A DNA stretch of 64,000 nt from Rufibacter latericius (GCF_003721515.1 NZ_RJJD01000013.1:1-64000); one strand, 5' to 3'; counted from the first letter of the stretch, positions 16,919 through 26,138 are shown. Numbers and translations are program-made. Notes: generated by a model not told the origin, from the letters alone.

Positions 16919-17276
16919 CCAAAAACTTTAATTCACATAGCTACGGTTATAATCTCAGCAGAGTTTCCAGCCTTTATACTCCCCTTCAGTAGACATGTCT
17001 CTGATTATTAAATATATACAGGAGTTTCGCCGCAGTATGAGGGAAAAAACAGTTTAAAAAAAGTTGTTGGGACAAAGCTGGATACTTAGTGTCTTCCGGT
17101 ATCCTGATAACCTAAAAAGGAAAAATAAATCTTGCTGGAAGGCAATATAATGTGATAATATACCATTTTTTAAATATATTCATCCCGAACCGATCCAGCC
17201 GAAAATAACCTCTCAATGCCAAGTGTTTTTTGAGCGTTTTTCCTGAAAGTGATGTTACTTCCCTATAACCTTATTC
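16919..17276. other. Gene-free stretch
   Basis: I see no gene, terminator or clear promoter here; only a weak 6-bp dyad (GGATAC/GTATCC) near 17080-17105. The promoter of the kinase-like gene presumably lies in its last 150 bp. Confidence 0.4.
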
Positions 17277-18068
17277 ATGCCCATAAACTCACCTTTCATA
17301 GAAACAAAGAACAGTACTTTCACCTGGCAGGAATTCAGAACGATCCGGGACAGCGAGATACTGAAACCGCTTTACCGCGACACGGGTCAGAAACCCGAAC
17401 GCATGCGCCGGCAGATTTTTCATTACGAGACCAAGCAAACGTATTATATCCATCAGCAGGATTGCCTGTTGGATGAACACTACCCACTGGTGCAGGCCCA
17501 GGCCGAACTGGAATATAACTGTTATCTATATGCGCCTATCTTGGGCCTGAACCTGCCCGAGATAAACGCCCTGAGCTTTTACCAGGATGCCGAATTGAAT
17601 ATTGCCCATATGGTGTTGGGTACGCAGGAAGTGCCGGGTACCCGCCTGGCCGATATTTTGCAGGACGAAACAGTTGCCGGATCCCTCCGGAAGGAGTTGG
17701 CGCACCAGGCAGCCTGGGACGCCACCAGAATCACGCTGGGTTACGGAGATAACGACCGCAAGCCTAAGAACATGATTGTTTCCAATCCGTTCACAAAGGA
17801 GAGTGAATGCCACCATGTGGATTTTGAATACGCCATGAGTGCCGATTATGTAAGCTTGGTTGATAACTGGTTTACAGAAGATATGCCGCGGGAGTTTGGC
17901 CGGGAAATCCGGTTTAGCCGGCAAGCGGTTATGGATATGGTTTTGGATTTATCAAACCGGGTGCAATGTTTGCCAATAGGGGATTTCAGGAATAAAATCA
18001 TCCAGAATCTGAACCAAGCTATTCCTTTGGTAAAAGCCCACCCATTTCTAACGGGACCCGTCTTATAG
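17277..18068 (+). CDS. Kinase-like protein of unknown function
   Basis: The 263-residue protein shows a pattern like the catalytic part of small-molecule or PI3K-like kinases: GDNDRKPKNMIV (D158 to N165), resembling the D-x-x-x-x-N catalytic loop, and 15 residues on HVDFEYAM (D182-F183-E184) resembling the metal-binding DFG/DFE motif. A glutamate- and glutamine-rich helix before it (AQAELEYNCYLYAPILGL) could hold the nucleotide site. There is no signal peptide or membrane segment, so it is cytosolic. It converges with, and overlaps by 6 bp, the HAD phosphatase gene on the other strand, and the two may form opposite arms of one reaction. The family assignment is by motif reading only. Confidence 0.6.
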   Translation: MPINSPFIETKNSTFTWQEFRTIRDSEILKPLYRDTGQKPERMRRQIFHYETKQTYYIHQQDCLLDEHYPLVQAQAELEYNCYLYAPILGLNLPEINALSFYQDAELNIAHMVLGTQEVPGTRLADILQDETVAGSLRKELAHQAAWDATRITLGYGDNDRKPKNMIVSNPFTKESECHHVDFEYAMSADYVSLVDNWFTEDMPREFGREIRFSRQAVMDMVLDLSNRVQCLPIGDFRNKIIQNLNQAIPLVKAHPFLTGPVL

Positions 18069-18992
18069 TTGGTAGCTGGGGTCTGTAAACTTGCAGCCCT
18101 CCGCTATGTGGGTAAAGACTTCGCCAATCTCCGGTACCGTTTTTACCGGCAGAATGGTTGCCTGGCAGTCGAAACCAAGGGGCAAATCCCCCACCTGAAC
18201 AACAACCCCGGTTTCCTTCAGGAATACATCCATCGGGGTATCGCCCGCACCGATAAAATGTTTTAAGTCACGCCCCAGCTGGTTTACGAAAGCATGGGCC
18301 CCGGTCAGTTTGTTTGCGCCGGTGGTTGTGTAAAAATCCTTGAAGTTGTGTTGCAGGTGCGTTCCTTGGGCAGTGTCTTTCTTGACCGATAAAAATATCA
18401 TGCTGATTTCTTCGGCCGCCAGATGCTTTTCCAAAATAGCGAGGCTGCTGCTGTAAACCCGGGAGGCGCTTTTATGCTTCTGCGCCAGCCCGGGGACCCG
18501 GTGTTCCTCCGCCGACCAGATAATCTCCCCTTTGGTCCAATCGCGGGGATAATAAAAAGCCGAGATATCGGGTGCCTTGTTTTGGGCCAGTATCCGGATA
18601 TCAGCCAGAAAGCCCTTGATTTCCGCGGGCTTCAAAGGTTGCGCCCCGGCTTCGGTGAAGCTGAATTCCTTGGCTTCCCCCGGCGAGATATAACCCCACT
18701 GGCTGCCGTTCAGCGAAATTACCGGAACAGGATTCTGGGCAATAGGGTATAAGACAGCGGCAAAGGTCTTGATGATGGATATGGGGAACCGGAGAGTATT
18801 GAGGATGATGGGGCAATTTACCCGGTATAAATCGTTCAGGCCGGCCTGCACCTGGGAGGGGATGGAGTAATTGCCATCCTGGTGCTGCACAATGGTGCCA
18901 TCCAGATCAGTCATTAGTCCGCCATATTGCCTGAAATCGGGTTGGCCGGTAAAATCCTGAATTAATTTTCTCTGTTCTTCCGTAAGCGCCAT
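18063..18992 (-). CDS. HAD-superfamily phosphatase (Cof/sugar-phosphatase-like)
   Basis: The 309-residue product carries HAD motif I as MTDLDGTIV (D29 and D31) and motif IV as FIGAGDTPMDVFL, with a cap-like middle segment (SLNGSQWGY region to LTGAHAF). This fits subclass IIB enzymes that remove phosphate from sugar phosphates or related compounds; the exact substrate is not evident. There is no signal peptide. It is convergent with the kinase-like gene, whose end it overlaps by 6 bp. A TATATTTG word on the minus strand (19036-19029) about 40 bp upstream of the start could be its -7 box, without a clear -33 partner. Confidence 0.8.
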   Translation of the reverse strand: MALTEEQRKLIQDFTGQPDFRQYGGLMTDLDGTIVQHQDGNYSIPSQVQAGLNDLYRVNCPIILNTLRFPISIIKTFAAVLYPIAQNPVPVISLNGSQWGYISPGEAKEFSFTEAGAQPLKPAEIKGFLADIRILAQNKAPDISAFYYPRDWTKGEIIWSAEEHRVPGLAQKHKSASRVYSSSLAILEKHLAAEEISMIFLSVKKDTAQGTHLQHNFKDFYTTTGANKLTGAHAFVNQLGRDLKHFIGAGDTPMDVFLKETGVVVQVGDLPLGFDCQATILPVKTVPEIGEVFTHIAEGCKFTDPSYQL

Positions 18993-19584
18993 TTACTATT
19001 TCCGAAATTTCCCCTACCAACTTACCTTCAAATATAAAAGACAGTTACGTTGATGGAACTTCGTATACGCTAGTGGCCTAAATAGTTTAAACTTTGCCCT
19101 GCCCGTAATAGGGTTATCGCTCAGCAACTATGGCTCGGTATAAAACTTCCGAGCATACAACTAGAGAATTGTCCCTTACGACCGCAAGTTAAAAGGATGG
19201 CAAACCAGGTAAGGATCCGATAAAATACCTGATGAAGGAGAGAGATGTGAAGTAGAGTCCTGCCGTATCTCCGTCTTCAATACCGGAAGGGAAACTAACC
19301 GGAGAGTTAAACCTCCATTTACAACTTAACATAAGGTAAATTATAAGACATTTATAAGTAATTGATTTTCAGTAATTTAAATTTTTTATTATGTTAACTA
19401 ATTGATGAAAATATATACATCTTGTAAGTTTAACCTGGTTAACTAATCAGAATTTTATCTCATCTTTCCTTTTGATGAAGTACTTTTCCAATTGTAAAAC
19501 CAACTGATCTCCCGTTAGTGAATTGATCCATTCATTTATTTGCAGGGATATAAAACTCTTATAGACAGGATTTTGTGTAAATCT
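18993..19584. other. Gene-free stretch before the iteron array
   Basis: AT-rich sequence, especially 19320-19440, next to the iterons. Such AT-rich DNA beside iterons is typical of the melting region of a plasmid origin, so this may be part of oriV. No gene is supported. Confidence 0.4.
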
Positions 19585-20273
19585 GGGGACAAAAAAGCAA
19601 CTTTCGATAATCCCTTCCAGTGGGTTTAGGGACAAAAAGGCAACATTCGCCTGGAGAAAGGTTGTTTTCCGTGCTTTCTTTGGAGATAAGGCTCCCAAAA
19701 TAGGGCAATGGCGGCTGTTTTCGCCTTTTTTTCCCTTTCCTTTAATGATTTATCTGATTTTAGGTACTCTAAAAGAATAATAGATTATAGTTGTTAAATA
19801 GTAGATAAGTAGTACGCGCTGTAACTCGTTGAATCATAAATTCTTATCTCTGTTTTTAGAGACAGAAAGGCAACTTTTTAGGGACAAGAAAGCAACATTC
19901 GGGAGACGAAAAGGCAACATTCCGGGGGCAAAAAGGCAACATTCCGGCTCTTCCTAGCGCTTTAGGGGACCAAAAGGCAACATTCCCTCTTTTTTGGCTG
20001 ACCTTGGGGACAATTAGGCAACATTCCCTCCTGTAGGGTCGCCTTGGGGACGAAAAGGCAACATTTAGGCTCTTACCCCTCCTCTAGGGGACAAAAAGGC
20101 AACATTCCTTCCTTTGCAGGCACTTTGGGGGACAAAAAGGCAACATTTAAACGCTCCTTGGGGCGGATTTGCAGGAAAAGAGAAAGCCTGGAAGGCTCTG
20201 GCCATCGCTTAGACAATAGCCAGAGCCTTCTTTTGAAAGGATTATCAGCACCGAGGGACAAAAAGGCAACTTT
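19585..20273. repeat. Iteron array of the plasmid replication origin (12 direct repeats)
   Basis: Twelve direct copies of a unit close to GGGGACAAAAAGGCAACATT start at about 19585, 19628, 19858, 19880, 19902, 19924, 19965, 20006, 20046, 20087, 20128 and 20253. The spacing is 22 bp in the tight group 19858-19924 and about 41 bp (roughly four helix turns) from 19924 to 20128, so the protein-facing side is kept. The constant core is AAGGCAAC; the edges vary. Iterons bind the Rep initiator and set copy number. They lie downstream of the 3' end of rep rather than before its promoter. Confidence 0.9.
20191..20230. terminator. Hairpin inside the iteron region
   Basis: GAAGGCTCTGGC (20191-20202) pairs exactly with GCCAGAGCCTTC (20219-20230) and TTTT follows on the plus strand. 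It separates iteron 11 from iteron 12 and could stop plus-strand transcription from the origin toward rep, or act downstream of rep. Confidence 0.5.
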
Positions 20274-20317
20274 TACAATTGGGAAACTCCCTCCTTTCGA
20301 AGGCAGGGAAAGGAAGC

Positions 20318-21385
20318 CTATTCCAGCATGATCGCTTCCGTCTCCACATCTTCGCTTTCGAAAAAGGCCGCTACCTCGTTCTGGAGGGCTTTCAGCACGT
20401 AATCGGCCACGTTCTTCACCTTGGCTGTATCGATGGACCCGGTCAGCATGGCGGCTTTGGTGTGGAGCGGGTTGATGGTCTCCTCGTTGAGGATCATATA
20501 CAACGCCTTCAGGTGGTGATCCTTGAATTGGTGGTGCGTCTTGCACCAGTTGATCAGCTGGTCGCTTTTCGCATCGTAGATCTTCCGCTCCTGCTCGGTC
20601 ATGATCTTGATGATCTTAAAGTTGAGGTGGGTGACCTCTTTCCCTTTTTTCTCTACCTCCGCCATCTCAAACCAGCAGTCCGCCTTCTCGAACAGCTCGT
20701 CGTAAGCGGGCTTGATCACTCGCTTGTACAGGTCTTTGTACTCGGCATACCGGTCCCCAATGCCGAGCATCTTCCGGAAGTCCGCATACGGGATCCGTAG
20801 GCCCCCCTTCCGCTTCCAGCTGCTGATGAGGATGTAGATCCGGAACGTATACTTGTTGTTGGACTGGTTGACGATCTCGTACATGAACTTGGACCAGCCC
20901 GGCTTGGTGTCCAGGAGGTACTTGGCGATGGGTTTCTCGATTTCGATGATGACTTCCCGGGAATATTTCTCCTTGGGGATGTAGGCCGTGAACAGGCCCT
21001 TGACCACCCAGTACTCTTTGCCCGATTCCGGGTCCCGGGCATCGAGCTCCACGGGAATGGCGGCGATTTTGCGCATCGCCATCTTGAGTTCGTTGTATTT
21101 ATCGGGGGTTACCCCGAATTTCTTGATGGGGATGGTCAGGCGGATGCTATCGCCTTTGCTTCTCTGAAACAAATTCAGCTGCTCTACCTCCTTGCCTTGG
21201 ATCACCTCTTCCATGTGGCCTTGCAGCTCCACCAGGATCGACAGGAAAACCCGCAGCTGCAGGACCGTGAAGTCATACCCCATCTTGGTCACCTTGTTGG
21301 GCTGCTTGATCCAGGTCATAGTATCCGGCAGCTTCACCACCCCCGTCCTTTTGTTGCCCTTGCCTTTCTTATCAACTGTTGACAT
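20318..21385 (-). CDS. Plasmid replication initiator (Rep_3/RepB family)
   Basis: The 355-residue protein is a Rep_3-type initiator with two winged-helix domains. The first (about 30-150) includes QPNKVTKMGYDFTVLQLRVF and the segment LTIPIKKFGVTPDKYNELK; the second (about 155-255) includes YTFRIYILISSWKRKGG and IPYADFRKMLGIGDRYAEYK, the helix expected to read iterons. An extra acidic C-terminus (FFESEDVETEAIM) follows. It initiates replication by binding the iterons at 19585-20273. Its start overlaps the end of the resolvase gene by 14 bp, so the two are one operon with translational coupling. Its 3' end faces the iterons. Confidence 0.92.
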   Translation of the reverse strand: MSTVDKKGKGNKRTGVVKLPDTMTWIKQPNKVTKMGYDFTVLQLRVFLSILVELQGHMEEVIQGKEVEQLNLFQRSKGDSIRLTIPIKKFGVTPDKYNELKMAMRKIAAIPVELDARDPESGKEYWVVKGLFTAYIPKEKYSREVIIEIEKPIAKYLLDTKPGWSKFMYEIVNQSNNKYTFRIYILISSWKRKGGLRIPYADFRKMLGIGDRYAEYKDLYKRVIKPAYDELFEKADCWFEMAEVEKKGKEVTHLNFKIIKIMTEQERKIYDAKSDQLINWCKTHHQFKDHHLKALYMILNEETINPLHTKAAMLTGSIDTAKVKNVADYVLKALQNEVAAFFESEDVETEAIMLE

Positions 21386-22001
21386 ATGCGGTGCCTTTTG
21401 TGTTTGAGGTAGACTTTTCCCAGCCCTTTATCTCGATTCCCTCCAACCGGAGGTATTTGTAAATGGTGGCGGTGCTGCGGATCTGCAGTGCTTCCTGGAT
21501 CTCGGTGATGGTGCTGCCCGCCTTGTAGAGCTTGGAGGCGCTGGAGGCTTTCTTTTTGGCCTTCTCCGATAAGCCCGGGGTACGCCCTCCTTTTCTTCCC
21601 CTAGCCCTGGCGGAGGCCAGGCCCGGGGAGGTATCCTCCTTGATCCAGTCGGCCTGGAGCTCGGCCAGGGAGGCGAACATCCGGAAGATGAAGCGTCCCA
21701 TGCTGGAGCTGGTGTCGATGGCGTCCGTCAGGCTAACCAGGTCAATGCCTCTTTCCTCCAGCTCCCCCATCAGTTTGATGAGGTGGTTGAAGTTCCTGCC
21801 CAGCCGGTTGAGTTTGTAGATGACCAGCTGATCCCCCTTCCGAAGGACTTTCAGCAGCTGGGCCAGCTCCGGCCGATCCGCCTTGCGTCCCGTCACCTTC
21901 TCCTGGAAGATCTGCTCGCAGCCGTATTTCTCCAGGGCGTCTAACTGCCGGTCCAACTTTTGGTCTACCGTGGAGACACGCGCGTACCCGAACTTTGCCA
22001 T
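21372..22001 (-). CDS. Serine recombinase of the plasmid resolvase type
   Basis: The 209-residue product starts MAKFGYARVSTVDQKLDRQL, with the catalytic serine in ARVST, and has the expected KLNRLGRNFNHL and GRFIFRMFASLAEL segments and a C-terminal HTH (GSTITEIQEALQI). Family members of 180-210 residues resolve plasmid dimers. In the region usually reading ERELIRERT it reads QADWIKEDT, a divergence in the E-helix. It lies upstream of rep in the same transcript and overlaps its start, so it probably also serves replication stability. A TTTGTTTAAACAAA palindrome 38 bp upstream may belong to its res site or operator. Confidence 0.9.
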   Translation of the reverse strand: MAKFGYARVSTVDQKLDRQLDALEKYGCEQIFQEKVTGRKADRPELAQLLKVLRKGDQLVIYKLNRLGRNFNHLIKLMGELEERGIDLVSLTDAIDTSSSMGRFIFRMFASLAELQADWIKEDTSPGLASARARGRKGGRTPGLSEKAKKKASSASKLYKAGSTITEIQEALQIRSTATIYKYLRLEGIEIKGWEKSTSNTKGTAYVNS

Positions 22002-22038
22002 ATTTTCAAGAAACTCAATAAAGTTCCAATATATGAAA

Positions 22039-22052
22039 TTTGTTTAAACAAA
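22039..22052. promoter_or_regulatory. Palindrome TTTGTTTAAACAAA upstream of the resolvase-rep operon
   Basis: A perfect 14-bp dyad ends 38 bp before the resolvase start. It could be an operator for autoregulation or one half of a res site. No experiment-like evidence can be drawn from sequence alone. Confidence 0.4.
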
Positions 22053-22462
22053 AGGCAATTATGAAAGCAAAAAGCGGGGGTAAGCCGGGGCTTTGGGAGA
22101 AGGTAGGATTTTTCATTTATACGATCGTTTAAATGAAAACCGAAGTGACGTAAACTCAACAGGAGAGAATAGAAATTTTCGGCAGGGTACAGCATGTTTC
22201 TCAAAAATGCCATCTCATAAATTAATTCTATATATTGTTTTGTGAGATGACTATCTGGGACTGCCACCTTGCTCCCATAGCACGTTTTCGAAGAGAATTA
22301 AATTTATCGTTATACCGCCGTTTTTCGGGATTTAGGAAGACCTGGGTTCCGTGTCTATTTGCTTGGTAACCTATAATTAATTCCTTTGAATTTCTGTAGA
22401 TAAGCCTAGTTCATTTCACTGCCATTTTCTCCAGAGCAATAGGGTATTCGAAGAAGTAAATG
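22053..22462. other. Gene-free stretch between resolvase and cytochrome genes
   Basis: No gene is supported. The promoter of the resolvase-rep operon must lie here, near the palindrome; I could not pick a clear TTG-N19-TAnnTTTG match. Confidence 0.4.
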
Positions 22463-22498
22463 CAAAAAAGCCGCATACCCGTTAAGGAAATGCGGCTG
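22463..22498 (-). terminator. Terminator closing the long redox operon
   Basis: On the minus strand AGCCGCAT pairs with ATGCGGCT over 13 bases, then TTTTTT. It is the only clear terminator on this strand between 22463 and 33900 that I found, which supports one long transcription unit. Confidence 0.75.
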
Positions 22499-22577
22499 AT
22501 GTTTGTTTCAATGAAATTGACACCTCTAGGTGTTCCTAGGATTAGGAATCCAATGGTGCGGCATTAGTTCATTCTAT

Positions 22578-23249
22578 TTAAGGATTTGGGGCATAAGCTC
22601 CCTTTACTATCCAAGTAGTCCAAGCCTTTTTAAACTCAGCATGGCTCATAGGCGGCAACGTGCGTCCTTCCCCGGGGTGCCAGCCCGCCAAAACCAGCGT
22701 ATCATCGGCGTGCTCCAGCAACTTCTCCAAAGATTTATCTCCGTTCTGCTTGCGGTTCACGAGCTGTTTGGCTAATTGGTGGGGTGTCCTGCCCTGGAAG
22801 ATCATCTTCATGCGGGCCGGCGGCAGGTGCCACTCCGGGTTGCCGGGCGGGGTGTTCAGGCCGGGGGTGTTCTCAGGTTGGTGGCAGTTCCCGCATTTCA
22901 TGGAATAAACGCCCTTGCCGTCCACGCCGCGCTGGGGCAGCATTGTATGCAAGTGGCTGTCATCCCCCTGCAGCGGGACATCGCCAGCCGGGTGGCAGTT
23001 CATGCAGCGGGGGCTCATCAGCACCTTGTAGACTTTGCTAAAGGCCTGCACCGACGCCACGCTGTCCCGTTCCGCCTTTAAAGGTATGGGTACGCTGTCA
23101 GTTAACCTGGTTTCCGTACTCTTGGAAATTACATAATCGCCGCTGTACACCGTGGTAACCGCTGTAACAAGAAAGATAAAGACCGACAATGTGGTTATGA
23201 TTTTCATCAATGCCGAAGTACGGGTTCCGTATTCAGGATGCTGTTTCAT
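22578..23249 (-). CDS. Exported diheme cytochrome c-like protein
   Basis: The 223-residue protein has an N-terminal signal or anchor segment (ITTLSVFIFLVTAVTTVYS) and two heme-attachment motifs, CMNCH (82-86) and CGNCH (119-123). The segment around HLHTMLPQRG and the C-terminal AWTTWIVKGAYAPNP are typical of cytochromes that partner with isoquinoline-type molybdenum hydroxylases. It lies after iorA-like and iorB-like genes on the same strand and would accept their electrons in the periplasm and pass them to the respiratory chain. It is the last gene of the operon, followed by the terminator at 22463. Confidence 0.85.
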   Translation of the reverse strand: MKQHPEYGTRTSALMKIITTLSVFIFLVTAVTTVYSGDYVISKSTETRLTDSVPIPLKAERDSVASVQAFSKVYKVLMSPRCMNCHPAGDVPLQGDDSHLHTMLPQRGVDGKGVYSMKCGNCHQPENTPGLNTPPGNPEWHLPPARMKMIFQGRTPHQLAKQLVNRKQNGDKSLEKLLEHADDTLVLAGWHPGEGRTLPPMSHAEFKKAWTTWIVKGAYAPNP

Positions 23250-23376
23250 AGAAAGATTCTGTTTCGAAGCTGATGTGTGTTGACCTACTGCTAGGCCTAT
23301 TTCCGCCTATGATGCTTGGCATAGGTTCCTGAAGGCTCTTGTATTGAGTCTTTATGGGCAGCCTATCCCGCCGGTG

Positions 23377-23847
23377 TTAGCCATTGCTGCCCTTGCGCTG
23401 CATCTCCGCCGCCAGATGGATGGCCTCGCGGATCCGCAGGTAGGTCCCGCACCGGCAGATGTTGCCTGCCATCGCCGCGTCGATGTCGGCGTCCGTCGGG
23501 TTCTTGTTCTCTTTCAGGAGCACCGCGGCTGCCATGATCTGCCCCGATTGGCAGTAACCGCACTGGGCCACGTCCAGCTCCAGCCAGGCCTTCTGCACGG
23601 GATGGTCGGCCTTTGCCGCAAGACCCTCGATGGTGACCACCTTCTGCCCGGCGGCCCGGCTCACCTTCGTGACGCAGGAACGCACCGCCTCCCCGTTGAG
23701 GTGCACCACGCACGCCCCGCACTGGGCGACGCCGCAGCCGTATTTGGTCCCAACCAGGCCGAGCGCATCCCTGAGCACCCACAGCAACGGGGTATCCGGG
23801 TCTACTTCCACTTGGTAGGGTTTCTTATTGATGGTAAGTTTGATCAT
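23377..23847 (-). CDS. 2Fe-2S subunit of a molybdenum hydroxylase (IorA-like)
   Basis: The 156-residue protein has the eight cysteines of the small subunit in the xanthine oxidase family: C38, C43, C46 and C58 (first plant-type cluster, in [15 protein letters not shown]) and C96, C99, C131 and C133 (second cluster, CGYCQSGQ and CRCGTYLR). It carries electrons from the molybdenum site to the cytochrome. It has no signal peptide and would be exported with the Tat-targeted large subunit. It starts 32 bp after the large subunit stop and is followed by the cytochrome gene. Confidence 0.93.
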   Translation of the reverse strand: MIKLTINKKPYQVEVDPDTPLLWVLRDALGLVGTKYGCGVAQCGACVVHLNGEAVRSCVTKVSRAAGQKVVTIEGLAAKADHPVQKAWLELDVAQCGYCQSGQIMAAAVLLKENKNPTDADIDAAMAGNICRCGTYLRIREAIHLAAEMQRKGSNG

Positions 23848-23879
23848 GGCGAAGGTATAAACGGTGGAAATTCAATGGA

Positions 23880-26138
23880 TCAAAGGATACTGGGGTTATT
23901 GAGTTGCGGGCTGAAGGGCTGTTGGTAGAAACGCTTGCCGACCGATTTGTACAAGGCGTTCGCCACGGCCCCGAAAACGGGCGGGAAGGGCGGCTCGCCC
24001 AAACCGGTGGGGTCAATGTCGTTCTGTACGAAATGGACCTCGACCTTCTTAGGGGCCTCGTGCATCCGGATGATCCGGTAATTATGGAAGTTGGTCTGTT
24101 CCGCGGCCCCATTCTTATGCGTGAGCCCCCCGTAAAAAGCGTTCCCGATCCCATCCACCACGGCTCCCTGCACCATGTTCGTGGCCGCGTCGGGGTTGAT
24201 CACGATCCCGCAGTCAATGGCGCTGAACACCCGCTCCACGTAGGGCTGACCGTCTTTCATGACCATGTCCACCACATGGGCCGCGTAGGAATTATGGCAG
24301 AAATAGGCCGCCACGCCCCGGCTGTATTTCTTGTTTTCGGCCTTGTTCCACCCCGATTTTTCCTGCACCAGTCTCAGGATCCCGGCGTAGCGGTCGGCGT
24401 CGTACTCGTTGTTCTTCCCCACGGGGTTCTCCTTGGCCCGCTTCAGAAGCTCCAGCCTCATTTCGATCGGATCCTTGCCCATCGCCTCGGCCAGCTCGTC
24501 CAGGAAGGACTGCTCCGCCGCCGCGTTAAAGTTCGACCTAGGTGCCCGGAAGGCCCCGATGGTGATATTGGAGGGGATCTGCCACCCTTCGGCCAGGTAG
24601 TTGTCCACCGCGCCGGCCGGGAACCGGTTGGCGTGGATCGGGTGCTCAGGGATGCCGCCGCCCTTCACATGGAAGGCGGTCAGGTTCTTGTTCGCGTCCA
24701 GGGCGGCCCGGTAGGTGGCCGTGTACATGGGTCGGTAGATCCCGTAGGTCATGTCATCCTCGCGGGTGTAGACAAGTTTGACCGGCGCCTTCACCTTCCT
24801 GGAGATCAGGGCCGCCTCCGTCAGGTAATGCCCGTAGGCCCGGCGGCCGAAGCCCCCGCCCATGCGGGTCATCTGGATCTCAATCTTATCGGCGGGCAGG
24901 TTCAGGATCTTGGCAAGGGTGGGCTCCGTCCAGCCCGGGGCCTGCAATGGGCCTACCAACAGTGCCTTCTCGTCCGTGACGTGGGCGAAGAAGTTCATCG
25001 GCTCCATGCAGTTGTGGGCCAGGAACGGGGCGTTGTAGGTGCGCTCGATGACCTGGGCCGCATTCTTGAAGGCCGTCTCGGGGTCTCCGTCTTTCCTGAG
25101 CTGCTGGGCGGGTTTTGCGGCGTACTCCTGCATTTTCCGGAGTTGGGCGTCCGTGCTCTCCAACTCGCCCGGCACCACGACCTCCCTCTTCTGCCTGCCG
25201 CCCATGGTGTCCTTGGTGTCGCCGGCGGGTTCCCACTGCACCTTCAGTTTCTTGCGGGCCTTCATGACCTCCCAGGTGGTCTTGCCCACCACCACCAGCA
25301 GGTTGTTGAAGGTCCGGGTGTCGAAACCGCCCTGCTCGAAGCCGTCCTCGTAGAGTTTCTGGGTGAAGACATCGGTGATGCCCGGCATTTTCAGGGCCTC
25401 GGAGGCATCGAAAAATTTGAGTTTCATCCCGAAGGCGGGCGGGTGCTCGACCATGGCGATCAGCATGCCCGGCTGCTGATAGTCCAACCCGAAAAGGGGC
25501 TTGCCGGAGACGATTTTCCGGCCCTCCACGTTTTTCTTGGAGTTCCCCACCACCTTGAAGTCCTTTGCCTCTTTCAGCTTTACGCCTTTGGGGATGGGAA
25601 TACCGGCGGCCTGGGACGCGAAACTGCCGTAGGTACCCGATTTGTTACTTTTTACGTGGTAAAGCACACCTGCCTTGGTGGTCACTTCCTCCACCGGCAC
25701 TCCCCAAGTCTGGGCCGCGGCCTCCCGCAGCATCTGGCGGGCCGTTGCCCCGGCCTCGCGCAGGGGTTTCCAGTACATCCGCACCGAGTTGCTCCCCCCG
25801 GTGAACTGTGGCCCCAGTTTTACGCTGTCGTGCGGGCCCATCTCCACCACTACCTTTTGCCAGTCCACGTCCAGTTCCTCGGCGATGATCATGGGCAGGG
25901 AGGTCATCACGTTCTGCCCGAACTCCGGGTTGGGGTTCAGGATCCGGATGGTGCCGTCTGGGGTGATTTTGATGTACCCGTTGATCTCGATCCACTTCTC
26001 TGCGAGGGCAGGATCGTTTTTCGCCTCGGCAGGGCGGAAGGCTGACAGCCAGGTGAAACTGATCATCAGGCCGCCTCCGGCAAGGGCCGAGGTTTTCAGG
26101 AATGATCGCCTGGACATGGAGGTTTTTTGATGTGTCAT
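23880..26138 (-). CDS. Molybdopterin-dependent large subunit of isoquinoline 1-oxidoreductase/aldehyde-type (IorB-like)
   Basis: The 752-residue protein has a Tat signal (SRRSFLKTSALAGGG, R10-R11), so the complex is exported folded. Family hallmarks are GGGFGRRAYGHY and AFRAPRSNFNAAAEQSFLDE for the molybdopterin cytosine dinucleotide site and GLGEPPFPPVFGAVANALY near the end with the catalytic glutamate E715. The enzyme hydroxylates N-heteroaromatics or oxidises aldehydes using water. The exact substrate cannot be told. It is followed by the 2Fe-2S subunit and cytochrome genes and preceded by a cupin gene (170-bp gap). Confidence 0.92.
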   Translation of the reverse strand: MTHQKTSMSRRSFLKTSALAGGGLMISFTWLSAFRPAEAKNDPALAEKWIEINGYIKITPDGTIRILNPNPEFGQNVMTSLPMIIAEELDVDWQKVVVEMGPHDSVKLGPQFTGGSNSVRMYWKPLREAGATARQMLREAAAQTWGVPVEEVTTKAGVLYHVKSNKSGTYGSFASQAAGIPIPKGVKLKEAKDFKVVGNSKKNVEGRKIVSGKPLFGLDYQQPGMLIAMVEHPPAFGMKLKFFDASEALKMPGITDVFTQKLYEDGFEQGGFDTRTFNNLLVVVGKTTWEVMKARKKLKVQWEPAGDTKDTMGGRQKREVVVPGELESTDAQLRKMQEYAAKPAQQLRKDGDPETAFKNAAQVIERTYNAPFLAHNCMEPMNFFAHVTDEKALLVGPLQAPGWTEPTLAKILNLPADKIEIQMTRMGGGFGRRAYGHYLTEAALISRKVKAPVKLVYTREDDMTYGIYRPMYTATYRAALDANKNLTAFHVKGGGIPEHPIHANRFPAGAVDNYLAEGWQIPSNITIGAFRAPRSNFNAAAEQSFLDELAEAMGKDPIEMRLELLKRAKENPVGKNNEYDADRYAGILRLVQEKSGWNKAENKKYSRGVAAYFCHNSYAAHVVDMVMKDGQPYVERVFSAIDCGIVINPDAATNMVQGAVVDGIGNAFYGGLTHKNGAAEQTNFHNYRIIRMHEAPKKVEVHFVQNDIDPTGLGEPPFPPVFGAVANALYKSVGKRFYQQPFSPQLNNPSIL

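Noticed and set aside
19447..19698. An 83-codon reading frame on the minus strand ending in KYFIKRKDEIKF
   Set aside because: It runs through the first two iterons (the repeated word NVAFLSLN comes from the iteron sequence), and its C-terminal part has no recognised family, so coding by chance is more likely.
19585..20273. Repeated units suggesting a CRISPR array
   Set aside because: The units are about 20 bp, the intervals vary between 22, about 41 and over 100 bp, there are no unique spacers of constant length and no cas genes; they are iterons.
23904..26045. A 713-codon open frame opposite the molybdenum hydroxylase
   Set aside because: It is an antisense shadow in a GC-rich gene with strong third-position bias; the composition is biased to His, Gly, Val and Leu and no domain is seen.
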